A program made the position numbers and the translations under genes. DNA of 64,000 nucleotides from Epiperipatus broadwayi (lineage: Eukaryota > Onychophora > Udeonychophora > Euonychophora > Peripatidae): positions 496,001 to 560,000 of the forward strand of contig JAQFVV010012544.1 in NCBI GenBank assembly GCA_028023455.1, read 5' to 3'. The number at the start of each line of letters is the position of its first letter. The stretch's first letter is position 1. Positions 12,701-24,140 of this stretch are shown here, piece by piece. Under the pieces are notes generated by a model that saw nothing but the letters and a program-made list of their open reading frames with translations, was not told the DNA's origin and searched no databases.

Positions 12701-14350
12701 AACCAGTATATCTTGTAAAATAATAATATTTAAGTTATTTAAACCCTGAAAAAAATAGGTTACTAATTCATAGTGTAATTTTTAATTTATGGTAAATTTT
12801 TAGATCTACAGTTATTTATTGTACTTGGATTTGAGTTATGTTATTTTCACAGATTTATTAAAGTCAGCATAGCTTTAATGTGTAAATTTCTTCTTTTGTT
12901 TTAAAACTTATACCTTGCTTTGACTTTATGGTGAATATTCTGGTTTTGTCAAGCTTGGAATCCCTATTTTATTGTAGTTTATCTTACTATCACTTAATAT
13001 AATATTAGTTTATAGTAGAGATCTCATTCTCCATCATCAATATTGTTTTCCTATTTCATCTTGATCTTTTTTTATTTCTTCATTATCATTTGATCTTAAT
13101 TCATTATCATAATTGATTCACCCTTCACTGGATTTTATTCTATTATCATCTTAATCATTCATTAGTTCTTATTCTATCATTATCTTAGTCATTCATTATT
13201 CTAACAATATTCTTTCTCTTTTCTTCACTCTTAGGCTCGTTTCATTTTATTATTTAATTATCATTTATTTTCTTCATCCATTTAGACATCTACATCCTAA
13301 TTTATTTATTACTTAATTCATAATTTTAATTTCATATTCATTCCATAAACCTGATTATTAATTATTTATTAATTTGACAAATATTGAATTTATTTCATAA
13401 TATTTTGTTTGTGGATTTTATCTTCAAGGAAACTTTGTGACCTTCTTTAGATTTATTGTTTCATGCTAGCTTAATTGGTTTTAAGAAATAATTTCTTTAT
13501 TTTAACATTTCTTTGTATGCTTATATTCTTAATTATTTGTGTAGTGATGGTTACAAAGGATAGATTAATGTACATAAATCTGTAAGATAACAAAGTATTT
13601 TATTGCTATTAAGTATTTTATGGTATTACAATTGGTTTATCTGACAAGGGTATATTATTTATGAGACAGTATAGTTTTAGCATTGTCTTTATTTTCACCT
13701 TTATTAGCATTTATTTTATTTTATTCAGTTATAATTGGTAATCAGTTTTTGAGTTTGACTATACTTTGTTGCAATTGGTGTCTTAAGTTTGCCAGTTATT
13801 CAAAAGTCTTCATTTCCTATGCATATCATTTTTATTCTGTTACAATATATATGTGTACACATGCATTTGTTTAGCTTTATCATGACCCATATAATAAAAA
13901 CTGGTCTGTTTAATATTTTTTCAGAAAACTTCATCATAGGCCTTTTTATAAAATTATTTTTATTTTATCTCCATAGTTGAAAGTACATGTTATCCAAGAG
14001 TATTTAATATCTGTCAAAAATAATATGATCTGTCTTTTAATTATTTTTTTTTTTGATACTTTATAATGTTTAAACATTTATAATAACAGTAATGGTTGTA
14101 AACTATCAAAAATGTGAAAAATTAAACAGCATGTTTTAAGTGTAAATATATTTACGTTCATAGGTTGAGTTGTATAATCATTACAAAATTCATATCTAGG
14201 GCAGTTTCTTTTTCTTTCATTTCTTTTCTTTCGTTTCAGTTGGAATGGTCATACTTGTTTATGAGAGGGTCCAATATGTAGTAGTTACAGATAAATAGTG
14301 TTCCATTTCCTTTTGTGGTCATTGGAATCTGAAAATTTTCAGAGCCCATG
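6730..14350. other. Long AT-rich non-coding stretch
   Basis: About 7.6 kb with no coding region or named repeat that I can support. Minor features are a T-rich segment at 7150-7780, a short GC-richer island at about 7790-7850 of unknown origin, small TA runs near 8006, and an A-rich patch at 9250-9330. A minus-strand open frame at 10592-10795 and two plus-strand hydrophobic frames at 13683-13980 have no recognisable domain. Confidence 0.4.
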
Positions 14351-14353
14351 TTT

Positions 14354-14889
14354 TACAATAATAGTAATTAAGCATTTATTTTTATAGCGCTATGTTTTAT
14401 AAATTGTAATACATTTAAGATCAGCCTTTTCAAGCTATTGTGCCTGCACTTTTTTATGAGTGTTAATAATAAGTAAATACTTTCATTCCCAACACAAGAT
14501 ATAGTATTTATGAAAGAATAAAATGAATCCACTTATTCTTTCCAACCCAAATGCTTAAATATGGGCAAATCTTAAGTACTGGAAATGAAAGCATGAGGAT
14601 AGATGTTTAGTAAATTTTAGATAATTTTGTCGACTTCATTCATTCAGACATCGTAAACAGTAATTTAAAGTGAGTGGTCTATCCTCACGCTTTCATTTCC
14701 AGTACTTAAGATTTACCCATATATAAGCATTTGGGTTGGAAAGAATAAGTGGATTCATTTTATTCTTTCATAAATACTATATCTTGTGTTGGGAATGAAA
14801 GTATTCACTTATTATTAACACTCCTAAAAAAAAGCGCATGCACAATAGCTTGAAAAGGTTGGTCTTTAATGTATTACAATAATAGTAAT
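14354..14889. mobile_element. Fold-back element with 15-bp terminal direct repeats
   Basis: Two nearly identical inverted arms, 14404-14604 and 14678-14880 (about 200 bp each, few mismatches), surround a 73-nt loop. The 15-mer TACAATAATAGTAAT occurs at 14354-14368 and again at 14875-14889. It brackets the structure like a target-site duplication, although the right copy overlaps the outer 6 bp of the arm. No open reading frame or known transposon end is visible. A transcript in either direction would fold into a roughly 200-bp duplex. It could be an inverted retroposed dimer or a MITE; the long duplication is unlike most DNA transposons. Confidence 0.65.
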
Positions 14890-17680
14890 GTAAAAATAGC
14901 CCATGAAATTGTAATAAGATGAATGTTTCTCTTTCTTAAAAAAAATTCTTTTCATAAAATGGGGACACTTTTCATTTAAATATAACATCAAAACTATCAA
15001 TGCTAGCCATTTCAATTATCCAGTTTTTATTTTTTTTAATTATTATCTCACCTAAATAATCAAAATTATTTACCTTTTTACAGTTATTTATTCCGTTCTT
15101 AGATAATAGAAATGTACTAACGTTAGTTTTATTACTTTTAATAGTTTTATTACCAAGTTTTTCTTCAAACTGATTAAATATTGTTCCTAAATTGTTGACT
15201 GTAAATTAACAGCTGCAGCGAAAAATAGCAGCAGCTATAAATTCAAGATGATTTAAGCAGTAGTTATTTATCTTGAAACATGATATTCTCTGAAAATACG
15301 TTTCATGAAGTTGAATTACTTTTTACGCTTCAGATTATAGCAGACATTTTATTGGCAAACTGATCTTGTAAATTTCTTTCATGAACTTTAATATAAATCA
15401 TTTTAAAAGAATTAAAAATTATCAGATAGTTATTTTTCAAAAGATCGCATAAGGTTCAAAACCGTTAACTTTCTAATCTATTATTTCCTATTCCTGATTT
15501 TAAATGTCTTAAATAAATAAATAAGTCATTTTAATGATATATTAAATATAACTCAAGGAATGTCTATTCCCCACACTCTTGAATTATTTTATTCATTACT
15601 AATAATTTATTTCTAGTAGGACATATTTTTTATCCACCTGGCTGAGAAAAATTTACATTTTCTTCTAATCTACTATATAACATTTTAATTAAAAAATATA
15701 AAAATAGTATAAAAATGTAATGTCTCTTGCTTCTTAAATCATCTCTTTTTTTTGGTTCAAGATATTTTTAATTTAAGCATCTTGTAAACTAAAAATAATA
15801 TTAATTTTATCATTTCATTAGCGTAAGATTTAATCATTTAACTATTTTTTATTAACTATTTTTTATACTAAAATTTCCGTAAACAGTACATTCAAACAAA
15901 AATTTATTGACTCTAATTTTAAAGTCTACATTATTTACATAAATCTGATAAATCCTTGCTTTTATTATGAATAAAATTCACACTCAATGTATTTTATCAC
16001 ATAACATATTATTACAAAAAATTACAGGTAGGTAAAAATACACACATTTCAATATATGTATACTTAATATGTCCCAGTAAAAAGAAGACTGATGTGAAAT
16101 AAATCATGTGATATTATTCATTTTATTTTTAATATTAATTATTCAAAATATGCTTCTTATGATTTATTACTCTGGTGGACAATATTATAAACTATTTAAA
16201 AGCAATCAACATTATCCACAAAAACTTTGCCATTTGTATCTGGATATCCTGATTTGACCATGACATAGTTCTTTTATGGTCAACTTTAATTTTGAAAATA
16301 GCTAAATGTTAACAGGAACTAATTCAGGAAATATTCAAACACAATATTCTTTTTAATCAAGTAATTGTGCATAATTTTGTCACCATGAATGTGTGCATTT
16401 TCATGCAAAAAAAGTCCAAAATCATTCATACTACTCATGTCCTGTATGCAAAAATTTGGCCACAAATAATTCAAAATACCCAAAGAGTAATTAGCATTTA
16501 TTATCTAATATTCAGGACTATATTCATGAGGAATAATACATTTAGAATTAAAAAAAACAGTGAGTAATGTTATGATTTGCTCCCTTTCTTTCCCAATTTT
16601 TTGGTGTTTCTTTTTCTTACATTCTGCACACTCATGTTTGGTTGATGGATCATATTGAAAACACTGCAGCATCACTTGTTTAGATGTTTGAGAAGAATTC
16701 TGGAGTTGTAATCATGATTTTTTGCATATTTTACAGTAAACCATCCTGAAATGTTTTTAGTCATTTATCTACAAGTGAAATACAAAGAGCATGAACTGCA
16801 CCCACTTTTTTAAATATCTGTTAAAATGCAAAGAAACAATGATTTGGGGAATGTCACTAAATTCCTTTAATGACTCAGACAGCTCATAGTAATCAGTTCA
16901 AAGAATTTAGACAACTTTTGTATGATTTCCATTTCCAATTATTTTTATATGCCTAACCGTACTATCATTTAGAATTCTTGCAAATCATTTCATTTTTATG
17001 ATTAATTGGTTTCACTGTCATACACAGTTTGAATCTTTTCAAATGTTTCAATAATGATAGATTGTTCAATTTAAAAAATTTTAAATTAGCGTATCCATCA
17101 GAAATTTCTAAAAATATGTAAAACATCATCACATTTCATGGCATAGCTTATGATACAAACATACCATCATATTAAAAATTTTATGGGGTATAGTTAAATT
17201 ATGTGATATATGATATGTTGATTCAAAGATGGCATTTTCTATACAAATACATTACTAATCCCATGAAAATATATTGGTAATAAAACAAATAGATATCATA
17301 CACATCATGTAAAAAATAAAAGAAATATTTTGGATGTGTTATTGGATGATTTAGCAAAAGAAAGGTAAGTAATTTTTCAATTGAACCACCAAGAGATTGT
17401 AAAAAAAGTAAAAGGACATTGCATGTGAGTTGGATAGATGGGTGGAAAGAAAAAGTTTACTTATGTTATTGAAGAAGAAAAGGAAATTAAATATAAAAAA
17501 AATCTTTCTATCACAAAAGACATTGATTACATAATAGATGATTTTATTATCTAGTCAAAATGTTGTTATAGTGCAAAAATTAACAAAAAGCAAATGTATG
17601 CATAAATAAATCTAAAATATATTCAAAAATATATTATCATTTTACCCACTATCAATACACATCCAAGTTTAGCCAGTATG
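14890..17680. other. AT-rich non-coding stretch
   Basis: No gene or named repeat is supported. Between about 16560 and 16720 the minus strand shows a short Cys-containing frame (HECAECKKKKHQ) that could be a worn coding relic, but it matches no family I can name. Confidence 0.35.
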
Positions 17681-17689
17681 TATGACCCA

Positions 17690-18645
17690 TAGCGATTTTT
17701 TTATTTTATCCAACAATAGGTTTTTACAATCTCTTGTGATTTAATATGAAATTCAGCTATTAATCTTCTATTCCATCTACTTCATAATCTCTTCATTATT
17801 TGAATGATATCAATTATATTTGCTTATTCCCTCAATAATGTATTTTATTTTTGCAATCATCTTGATATTTCTAATGCAAACTTTTAATACACTATTGAGT
17901 TTATTTGAAGTTTCTGTAATGCCATTTTCTTAAGTATCCAAGTCTCAGTTAATAATTAAAAATCTATTAAGATCTTTTATTTTCAAACATATAAACATAT
18001 TTGCTTTCAATACTGTGTTTAAGTCTTAGATTGCTAAATAAGAACTGATCAAATGGATATATTAACAACCTTTCTTGTCAAACACATGAATATGATTAAT
18101 ATGTAAGAACTGGTAAGACACATAGATTAATAACCTTTTTCTAAACACACACACATATTTTCTTTTAATACTAGGATAAATCTGCTAAAAGCATTCTATC
18201 CAAGGTTAATTCTATGATTAATTCCATGCATTATGTTCCATTTATATTAAAATTCTGACCAAGGGATTTAGTAGTTGTTAACTTCTAATTCATCAATCAT
18301 TATTTTTTTCTGAGAAATCCATTGAATATTACTATTTGTAGCATTTACATTTAATATATTAATTCTTGCAATCGTTCTTGAAACTCTGAAGCATTATTTG
18401 CAAAAACATTCAAATCATGTATATAGATTAAATAATCTCCATTTACTTTTATTCCTGTAGCTTTGCATTTTAAATTACAAAATATTCCTTGTATACTGCT
18501 TGATCTAATTTTTAATCACTTTCTTAAATGCAACATCAATTCTTTCAAATCACCTAGAACTTATTTATTATTTAATGACTTGATATATTACTTTTACAAT
18601 ATCTCTATATCCAATATACCTATTTATGCAAGTCATATTATTTAT
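17690..18645 (-). pseudogene. Ancient LINE reverse-transcriptase relic (3' part)
   Basis: On the minus strand a heavily interrupted frame contains YIHDLNVFANNASEFQERL. This corresponds to the YADD box and following helix of non-LTR reverse transcriptases (YADDLxxFA...LQ). It is preceded by ATGIKVNGDYL, typical of the strand leading into that box. Weaker downstream traces (KSLGQNFNINGT, then VLPVLTY, and a late GHTY-like block) follow the order of the post-RT region of such elements over roughly 900 bp. Stops and frame changes are frequent. The first catalytic Asp of YADD reads as His, so it cannot be functional. It may belong to the same type of element as the relic at 6.3-6.7 kb, but opposite orientation and distance make them separate insertions. 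Confidence 0.5.
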
Positions 18646-18974
18646 TTTATAGGGCTCTTTATTTTCTTGATTAGCTTTACTGAAGTATAAATATTTTATT
18701 AATTCAATAAAACATCATATTTTAAAATACGAAACATAACGTTAATAAACAAATAACAGTAACAATAACTAAGAACAACAAATTAAAATTTATTTTCTTT
18801 TTTTTAACTATTTCTATTTATTATTAAAATTATAGTTTAGATTTATTTACAAATTAAACCTTAATTGAATAATACAAATTATGTAAATAAAATATATTCA
18901 CCATCAGTAAGAAGGCAAATAGTCATGTAGTTAAATTAATTATAAATTGTTATTTAATATAAAATCCAATACAA

Positions 18975-19070
18975 GCATCGGTGGCCTAGTGGTTAGTATA
19001 GTTGCATTCCAAGCAGCTGGCCCGCGTTTACTTCCCAGTCAACACTTTAATATATAAAAAAAAAAATCTT
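18975..19070 (+). repeat. tRNA-derived SINE (copy 1)
   Basis: The head reads like a worn glycine-type tRNA: GCATCGGTGGCCTAGTGG gives a good A box, and GTTTACTTCCCAG stands where the B box GGTTCGATTCCC belongs. It is followed by a short A-rich tail at 19058-19068. The anticodon arm does not fold and the acceptor 3' end does not pair, so this is a SINE head or tRNA relic and not a tRNA gene. The same head and the trailing GTCAA-TGC segment recur at 28.9 and 36.5 kb. Confidence 0.65.
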
Positions 19071-19497
19071 GGAATTAAGTTATGGACAGTATTTATTTTA
19101 TGAACAATTATTAACATTATAGAATAAACTAAAGAATTTAAAATAAATTTGAATTTGAGATACTCCTAAATATTTTATATAGCCTATATAAGTAGACATT
19201 TAGGTTAAAGATAATATGGCTGCTCTTATCTTTATAAAAGTTGCTATCTTGTGTCATGGTTTGGATGGTTCCCTCTATCAGCAAAATATGATTGATTATT
19301 GTGAATTTTAAAGTGCATTGAGTGCAGGCTAAAGCCTGTTTAAACTATTTACATATGCTTTCTGTGGGCTCAATAAATTAATTACTACTCTTCAATAGCC
19401 TTATTTTAAAAAATCTATGTTATAGACATAATTTTATACATTATTTTTAAATGTGTGCAATACTTATATATATATAAAGTTATATATATATATAAAT
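19071..19497. other. Unassigned AT-rich flank
   Basis: No gene is visible. It ends in a TA-rich microsatellite (about 19462-19497) into which the long LTR element appears to be inserted. Confidence 0.4.
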
Positions 19498-22400
19498 TGA
19501 AGCTGGAAATATAGTACATATTTCTGCTTCACCTAGTGCCAATGTCATCAGCACTAGTCTGGGTTTGAACCCAATCCTTATTAACTGACACCCATCTCAT
19601 AATAGGTGGTAGTATATTTTAAGCAATATTATAATCTTTTATATTTCATTAATCTTATTTTATAATTAAAACTAACCTTTTTATATTAGTTTATTTATTT
19701 TATATTTGTAAAAATGTATATTGTGTTTATTTTATTAAATTGAATTGAATCCTAGATATCTATAAAATGTTACAAATATTTCAAATTCTTTATTAAAGTT
19801 CATTTTTCTTCAATTAATCAGTTGGTAACATTTTATATTTATCTTTTAATCAATGTACATTAGAGAGTCAATTATTTCAACAATGTAATATTTGTAAGAA
19901 ATGTTTTGCAAATTTCTGCTTAAGTTTATGTCAAATATAAGTTTGAAAGTCATTGTACCAAATTTCCAAAATTTTTCTGAATAAAATCTACATTTTTGTT
20001 AATCTAAACCTTAATTAAATAGATTTTGTTAGTACAATGACTGATAAACTTAATATGCTTGTTGTTGTTGTGTTTTTTTAATTAGCAAATCAACTCTTGG
20101 GGCATGTTAATGCAGAATTATAGATTTCTCTCCAAAGAAGACACCAACCTCAGAGGACCACTTAGAGCAATTTCAATTGGCAGTTGTCACTGTAGATTGA
20201 ATCCTATAGATAAGATCAGAAGACATAAATAGTGGAAAATTTGATAAGGATTATTATTGAGTTTTATTTGAAGAGTTCACTGAAGAGAGTAGTTTAGATT
20301 TAGTACATCATGATTAAAGAATGACTGGCTAAAAGATTGACTATTGCTTTCCAGAGCTCTGTCTCACCGGCTCATAAATGCCCTTCCGGTGCTCTCAAGA
20401 CCTAGCCCGAGCCGATACTGTGTCAAGGAAGCCTGCTGAGTGATCTGACTTTATATAACTGCCTGTGTCAAGCCATGTAACATCTACCATTTGGTTGAGG
20501 TAACCCCAATTTGCCACAAGCCACTAATTCTACCTTATGTTGTTTTCTAAATCAATGTTAATTTATATTATCTATATCTGTTTATACAACTTGGTTTTAA
20601 AATGCATAGTTTAAATTTTTTCTCTTAAATTTAAAATCTCAATTCTTATCAAAATCCCATATTATTTTGATGTGGCAAAATTAAATTAATTGTTGGTTTA
20701 TTTAGAATATTTGACTTACTGAAATTTCCAAGTACAAAATTCAATGAGCTATTAACTTTAAATTCTCTCCCTCTTATTTTTCCAGTCAAAATCATTACAG
20801 GAGACTTACTTCCCGTAAATTAATTAATAGAAAGCTCGTTTAGTTTTGTATATCATATATAAATTTATTTTGAATGATTGAAATTATTTTAAAAGTATCT
20901 TACTATTACCTCCAATTTAAATAGCCCTGGAATTATTTCTGAAAGAATAAAGAATTTTAGTGAATTAATTAAGTAAAATCTATTACAGCGTTTTATCAGT
21001 ATATGTTTCACACACATATATTTTTATTTGTCAAAAAAAATAGTAAAATTTGATGTATAATTTATTAGGCTGCATATTGTCAAACTTACCAGAAGTAAAT
21101 TTGATATTTAATACCCAGTTTGTTTATGATAATTAAAAGACTGATTTATTTTGCAATCTTCAATGATGAACTATTTAATAATTTACTAATAAATGAAATA
21201 TTTGTAAAGTGTGGAAAACAACATATTTTAAACTTCAATTTTTGCCTTCCTTTTTTTTTATATTATGTTTTATGATCCGTTCAGTAATTGCCTAAGGCCT
21301 CTGGGACTTCCTTTTATGTCAGGGAGCTGATTATTTTAATCAGGATTTGTTATAATTTTGTTAGTGATACATTATCTATATATATGTCTAAGGCATTATG
21401 TATTTATAGCTACAACCATTCATTTAGTATTAGTATTTTGCTTTGCTACTTACTCATCAGGACCTTCGGAATTTCAAATATGACCAGTCCAATCCTTCAC
21501 TTTCCCGCAAAGTAGATGTAGTTCATACAAGGGGATTCTTTTCGGGCATTGCCATTAAGATGTGTATGGGAAGTCCAGCACATCAAAATATTATTATGAT
21601 TATTTAGAGACATGTTTTGGCTGGAGGGCCAGCATTTCTCATCATCTAGTTGCATTTACTAGGAATTTCCTTTAGCAAAGCCACCCAGAGGTTCATAACA
21701 GACCTCATTTATTTTTGTTGTAATCTATAATAGCATACTGCCTTCTTCATCATTTTATATCTTTATTTAGCAAACCTGAAATGCTCTCTGCCATGATGGC
21801 ATGTCCTTCACAAACAAATTTCATAATTAATTAAATCTGACTGTATAATTGTCAATTATTTATTTAAGAACTATTTTGCTTCCCACACTCATTATATACA
21901 AATGAATTTAAATGTAATAGTGTTTTTTTAAATGCCCATCTTTCATGTCTTATAATATATATATATATAAAACAGATTTATTTGTAATATCTTGAAGAGG
22001 GCTAATAATATTTTATTGCTGATTGGTTTTTGGCCTCCCGAATTAACAAACTTTTACATTGTTTGTCAAAGCCGCATCAAAACAAATTAAAGAAAATAAC
22101 CAAGTTGTATAAACAAAGACTTAACTTATTTTGTACTAAATTCCTTAATAAATTCCTATGATATTGATTATTTTAAATAAGCTTAGTTTGTCATCACTCC
22201 CAATCTCTAAGGTTAATTACTCTATTTATTTAAATATTTCTTTGATTTAAATTCACTTCTTTGTAATGTTGCCATAAAGAATTATCATTATTATGGTTCA
22301 AACCATTAGTAATCAATCAAATCATATCTGTACCATTCTGCAATCGTCAGAATCCATTAAATCATTGATTTTTCATATAAACCCTTTATTATTTTGAGTC

Positions 22401-22617
22401 TCTATGTGAACCATGACCTCCAGCTGGGACGGAATAAAACCAAGCACTGCTAGTGTCATCACAAACGTTATCCATTAGTCAGAGAGGCAATAGTTTAGGC
22501 AAATAGGTTAGGATTCATCCTTGTCCTGACATATGTATCTTGCGCATGGTTGGATTTGAGGTACTTTTGCTTGGATTATTGGTCTTGTTGAATGAATACA
22601 CCATTTTGACTGGCACA
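19498..22617 (+). mobile_element. 5' long terminal repeat of a Ty3/Gypsy-like element (3.1 kb)
   Basis: This 3,120-bp segment begins TGAAGCTG, ends GGCACA, and is repeated in direct orientation at 24141-27249 with a small percentage of substitutions. The TG...CA ends, the direct orientation and the integrase relic between the copies support LTRs. A TATATAA sequence around 20451-20457 could be a promoter element. At over 3 kb this is unusually long for an LTR. A segmental duplication is the main alternative. No clear target-site duplication is seen because both outer flanks are TA-rich microsatellite. Confidence 0.65.
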
Positions 22618-22647
22618 GAGGCTCTTTTTTTCTGAGTTTGGCGCTGT

Positions 22648-22758
22648 CTTCAAGATATTACAAATAAATCTGTTTTATATATATATTACAAGACATGAAA
22701 GATCGGCATTTAAAACACTATTACATTTAAAATCATTTGTATATAATGAGTGTGGGAA
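22648..22758 (-). repeat. Inverted copy of an LTR segment inside the element
   Basis: These 111 bp are the reverse complement of positions 21880-21997 of the adjacent LTR, including the TATATA run and the ATAATGAGTGTGGGAA end. It sits where the leader and gag of a complete element should begin, directly before the integrase relic. It marks an internal rearrangement that accompanied loss of gag and most of pol. Confidence 0.85.
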
Positions 22759-22771
22759 TATAGACCAAATT

Positions 22772-23741
22772 CATAATTTAATAGGACATTATGGCCCAAG
22801 GAAAACTGAAGAGGCACTAATGCAGCAGTTTTACTGGAATGGTCTATATACTCATGTGTTGGCAGTACTTAGGAATTGTGCTATTTGTGCTAGAAGTAAA
22901 CCCCCAAACAAATCATATGCTGGCAATATTCCTCCCATTATTCCATCCAAACCAAATGAACTATTGGCAATTGATCACTATGGGCCTCTACCAGCATTTA
23001 ACTTGGTAACTTATGATGTATTTTCTAAATATGCATGTGCAGATCCGGTATGGAGCACCAACTCACAAATGCAATTTGAGTCCTGCAGAAAAAACAGCTC
23101 CATGAAGTTGGAAAACCTATGACCATTTTATCAGACCATGGATCTGCTTTCGTCTCCAAAGAATGGAAGGCATGGCTTGAAAAGCAAGGCATCAAACACA
23201 CACTAACGTCCATTCAAAACCCCCAATCTAACCCCAGTGAGTGAGTGTGATCAACCATCTCTACAGAACATATATACACGATAACCACAGTGGTTGGGTG
23301 AATCACCACAAAAAGGTGACCCAATATATTAATAATACCATCAATGAATCTACAGGGTTTACACTAGTGCGACTCCACTTCGGAAAACCATGCCTCCTGC
23401 TAGTCAAAACCCGGGTACCAATCAATCACAGATGTATAAATCCTAAAAGAGACCAGGGTAAGGCTAGAATGCAAATGACTCAAATGGCTAAGCTTCGAGA
23501 GAGGAGAAAAGACACTAAACCACATTCTTTTAAAATAGGAGACCTGGTCTGTGTGAGGGACCCAAAACCAAGTAATGTAAGCAATAGAGAATCCCGGAAG
23601 TTCGACCCACTATATAAAGAACCATGTCTCTTTCAACAAAAGTGTAGAAACAATGCCTTCCTGTTATCTAAGGATGGAATGGTGAAAGGAACTTTTAATG
23701 CTCGACATTTAAACCATACTATGAAATACCTCCAGATCTAG
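22772..23741 (+). pseudogene. Ty3/Gypsy integrase relic
   Basis: Integrase inserts the cDNA of LTR retrotransposons into the genome. Three frames joined by two shifts give the whole domain. The HHCC zinc module reads HNLIGHYG...NCAICARSK. The core follows with AIDHYGPLP (first Asp), DVFSKYA, then TILSDHGSAFVSKEW (second Asp) and NPQSNPSE (Glu, 34 residues after the second Asp). The C-terminal part has NNTINESTGFT and FKIGDLVCVRDP, then a GPY/F-like block (KFDPLYKEP) and FNARHLNH. The frameshifts are near 23080-23095 and at about 23236-23243, where a GAGTGAGTGTG stretch has slipped. The catalytic triad is conserved but the frame is broken, so it is non-functional. Gag, protease, RT and RNase H are absent. 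The SNPSE block and domain order point to Ty3/Gypsy rather than Copia or BEL. Confidence 0.85.
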
Positions 23742-24140
23742 GGGAAGTCTAAATTATTTTCAAAATGTGAGACCCTTTGTGTATGACCCCATATCATTGA
23801 CATACAGATTGATTACATTGCTGGACTGTTGATATATAAATCTTGTCTAAGGACTATTATCTAATAGTAACTAAATGAAGTAAGAAGACTAAAGTTAGTA
23901 GAATGAGGAAGATAAAAAAGAATTGCTAAGAAAATAAATTGTTTAATAGGATGATAGTTTAAGAATTGTAATTTCAGCAGAGTAATAAATTTAGAAGAAA
24001 CTAAAGGCTTGCAGATCTCAATACAGTTACCATTCCAATAATAATATAATAAACCTTGGTCAGCAAACCCTTGGTCAGCCTCTATTGTCACTGGACACCC
24101 AAGTAAAATATTTTTTGTTGTTTTCCCCAGTTGAGGGATA
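23742..24140 (+). mobile_element. 3' internal region and candidate polypurine tract
   Basis: This is non-coding sequence between the integrase stop and the 3' LTR. The last ten bases (24131-24140, TTGAGGGATA) are purine-rich and abut the TG of the 3' LTR, where the plus-strand primer should lie. The tract is short, so this is a weak but correctly placed candidate. Confidence 0.45.

Noticed and set aside
16560-16720. Cys-containing minus-strand frame as a transposase zinc motif
   Set aside because: Only one short CxxC-like cluster is visible, with no neighbouring catalytic blocks.
18975-19048. Functional tRNA-Gly gene
   Set aside because: The B box is mutated, the anticodon stem does not pair and there is no matching acceptor strand; it is a SINE head.
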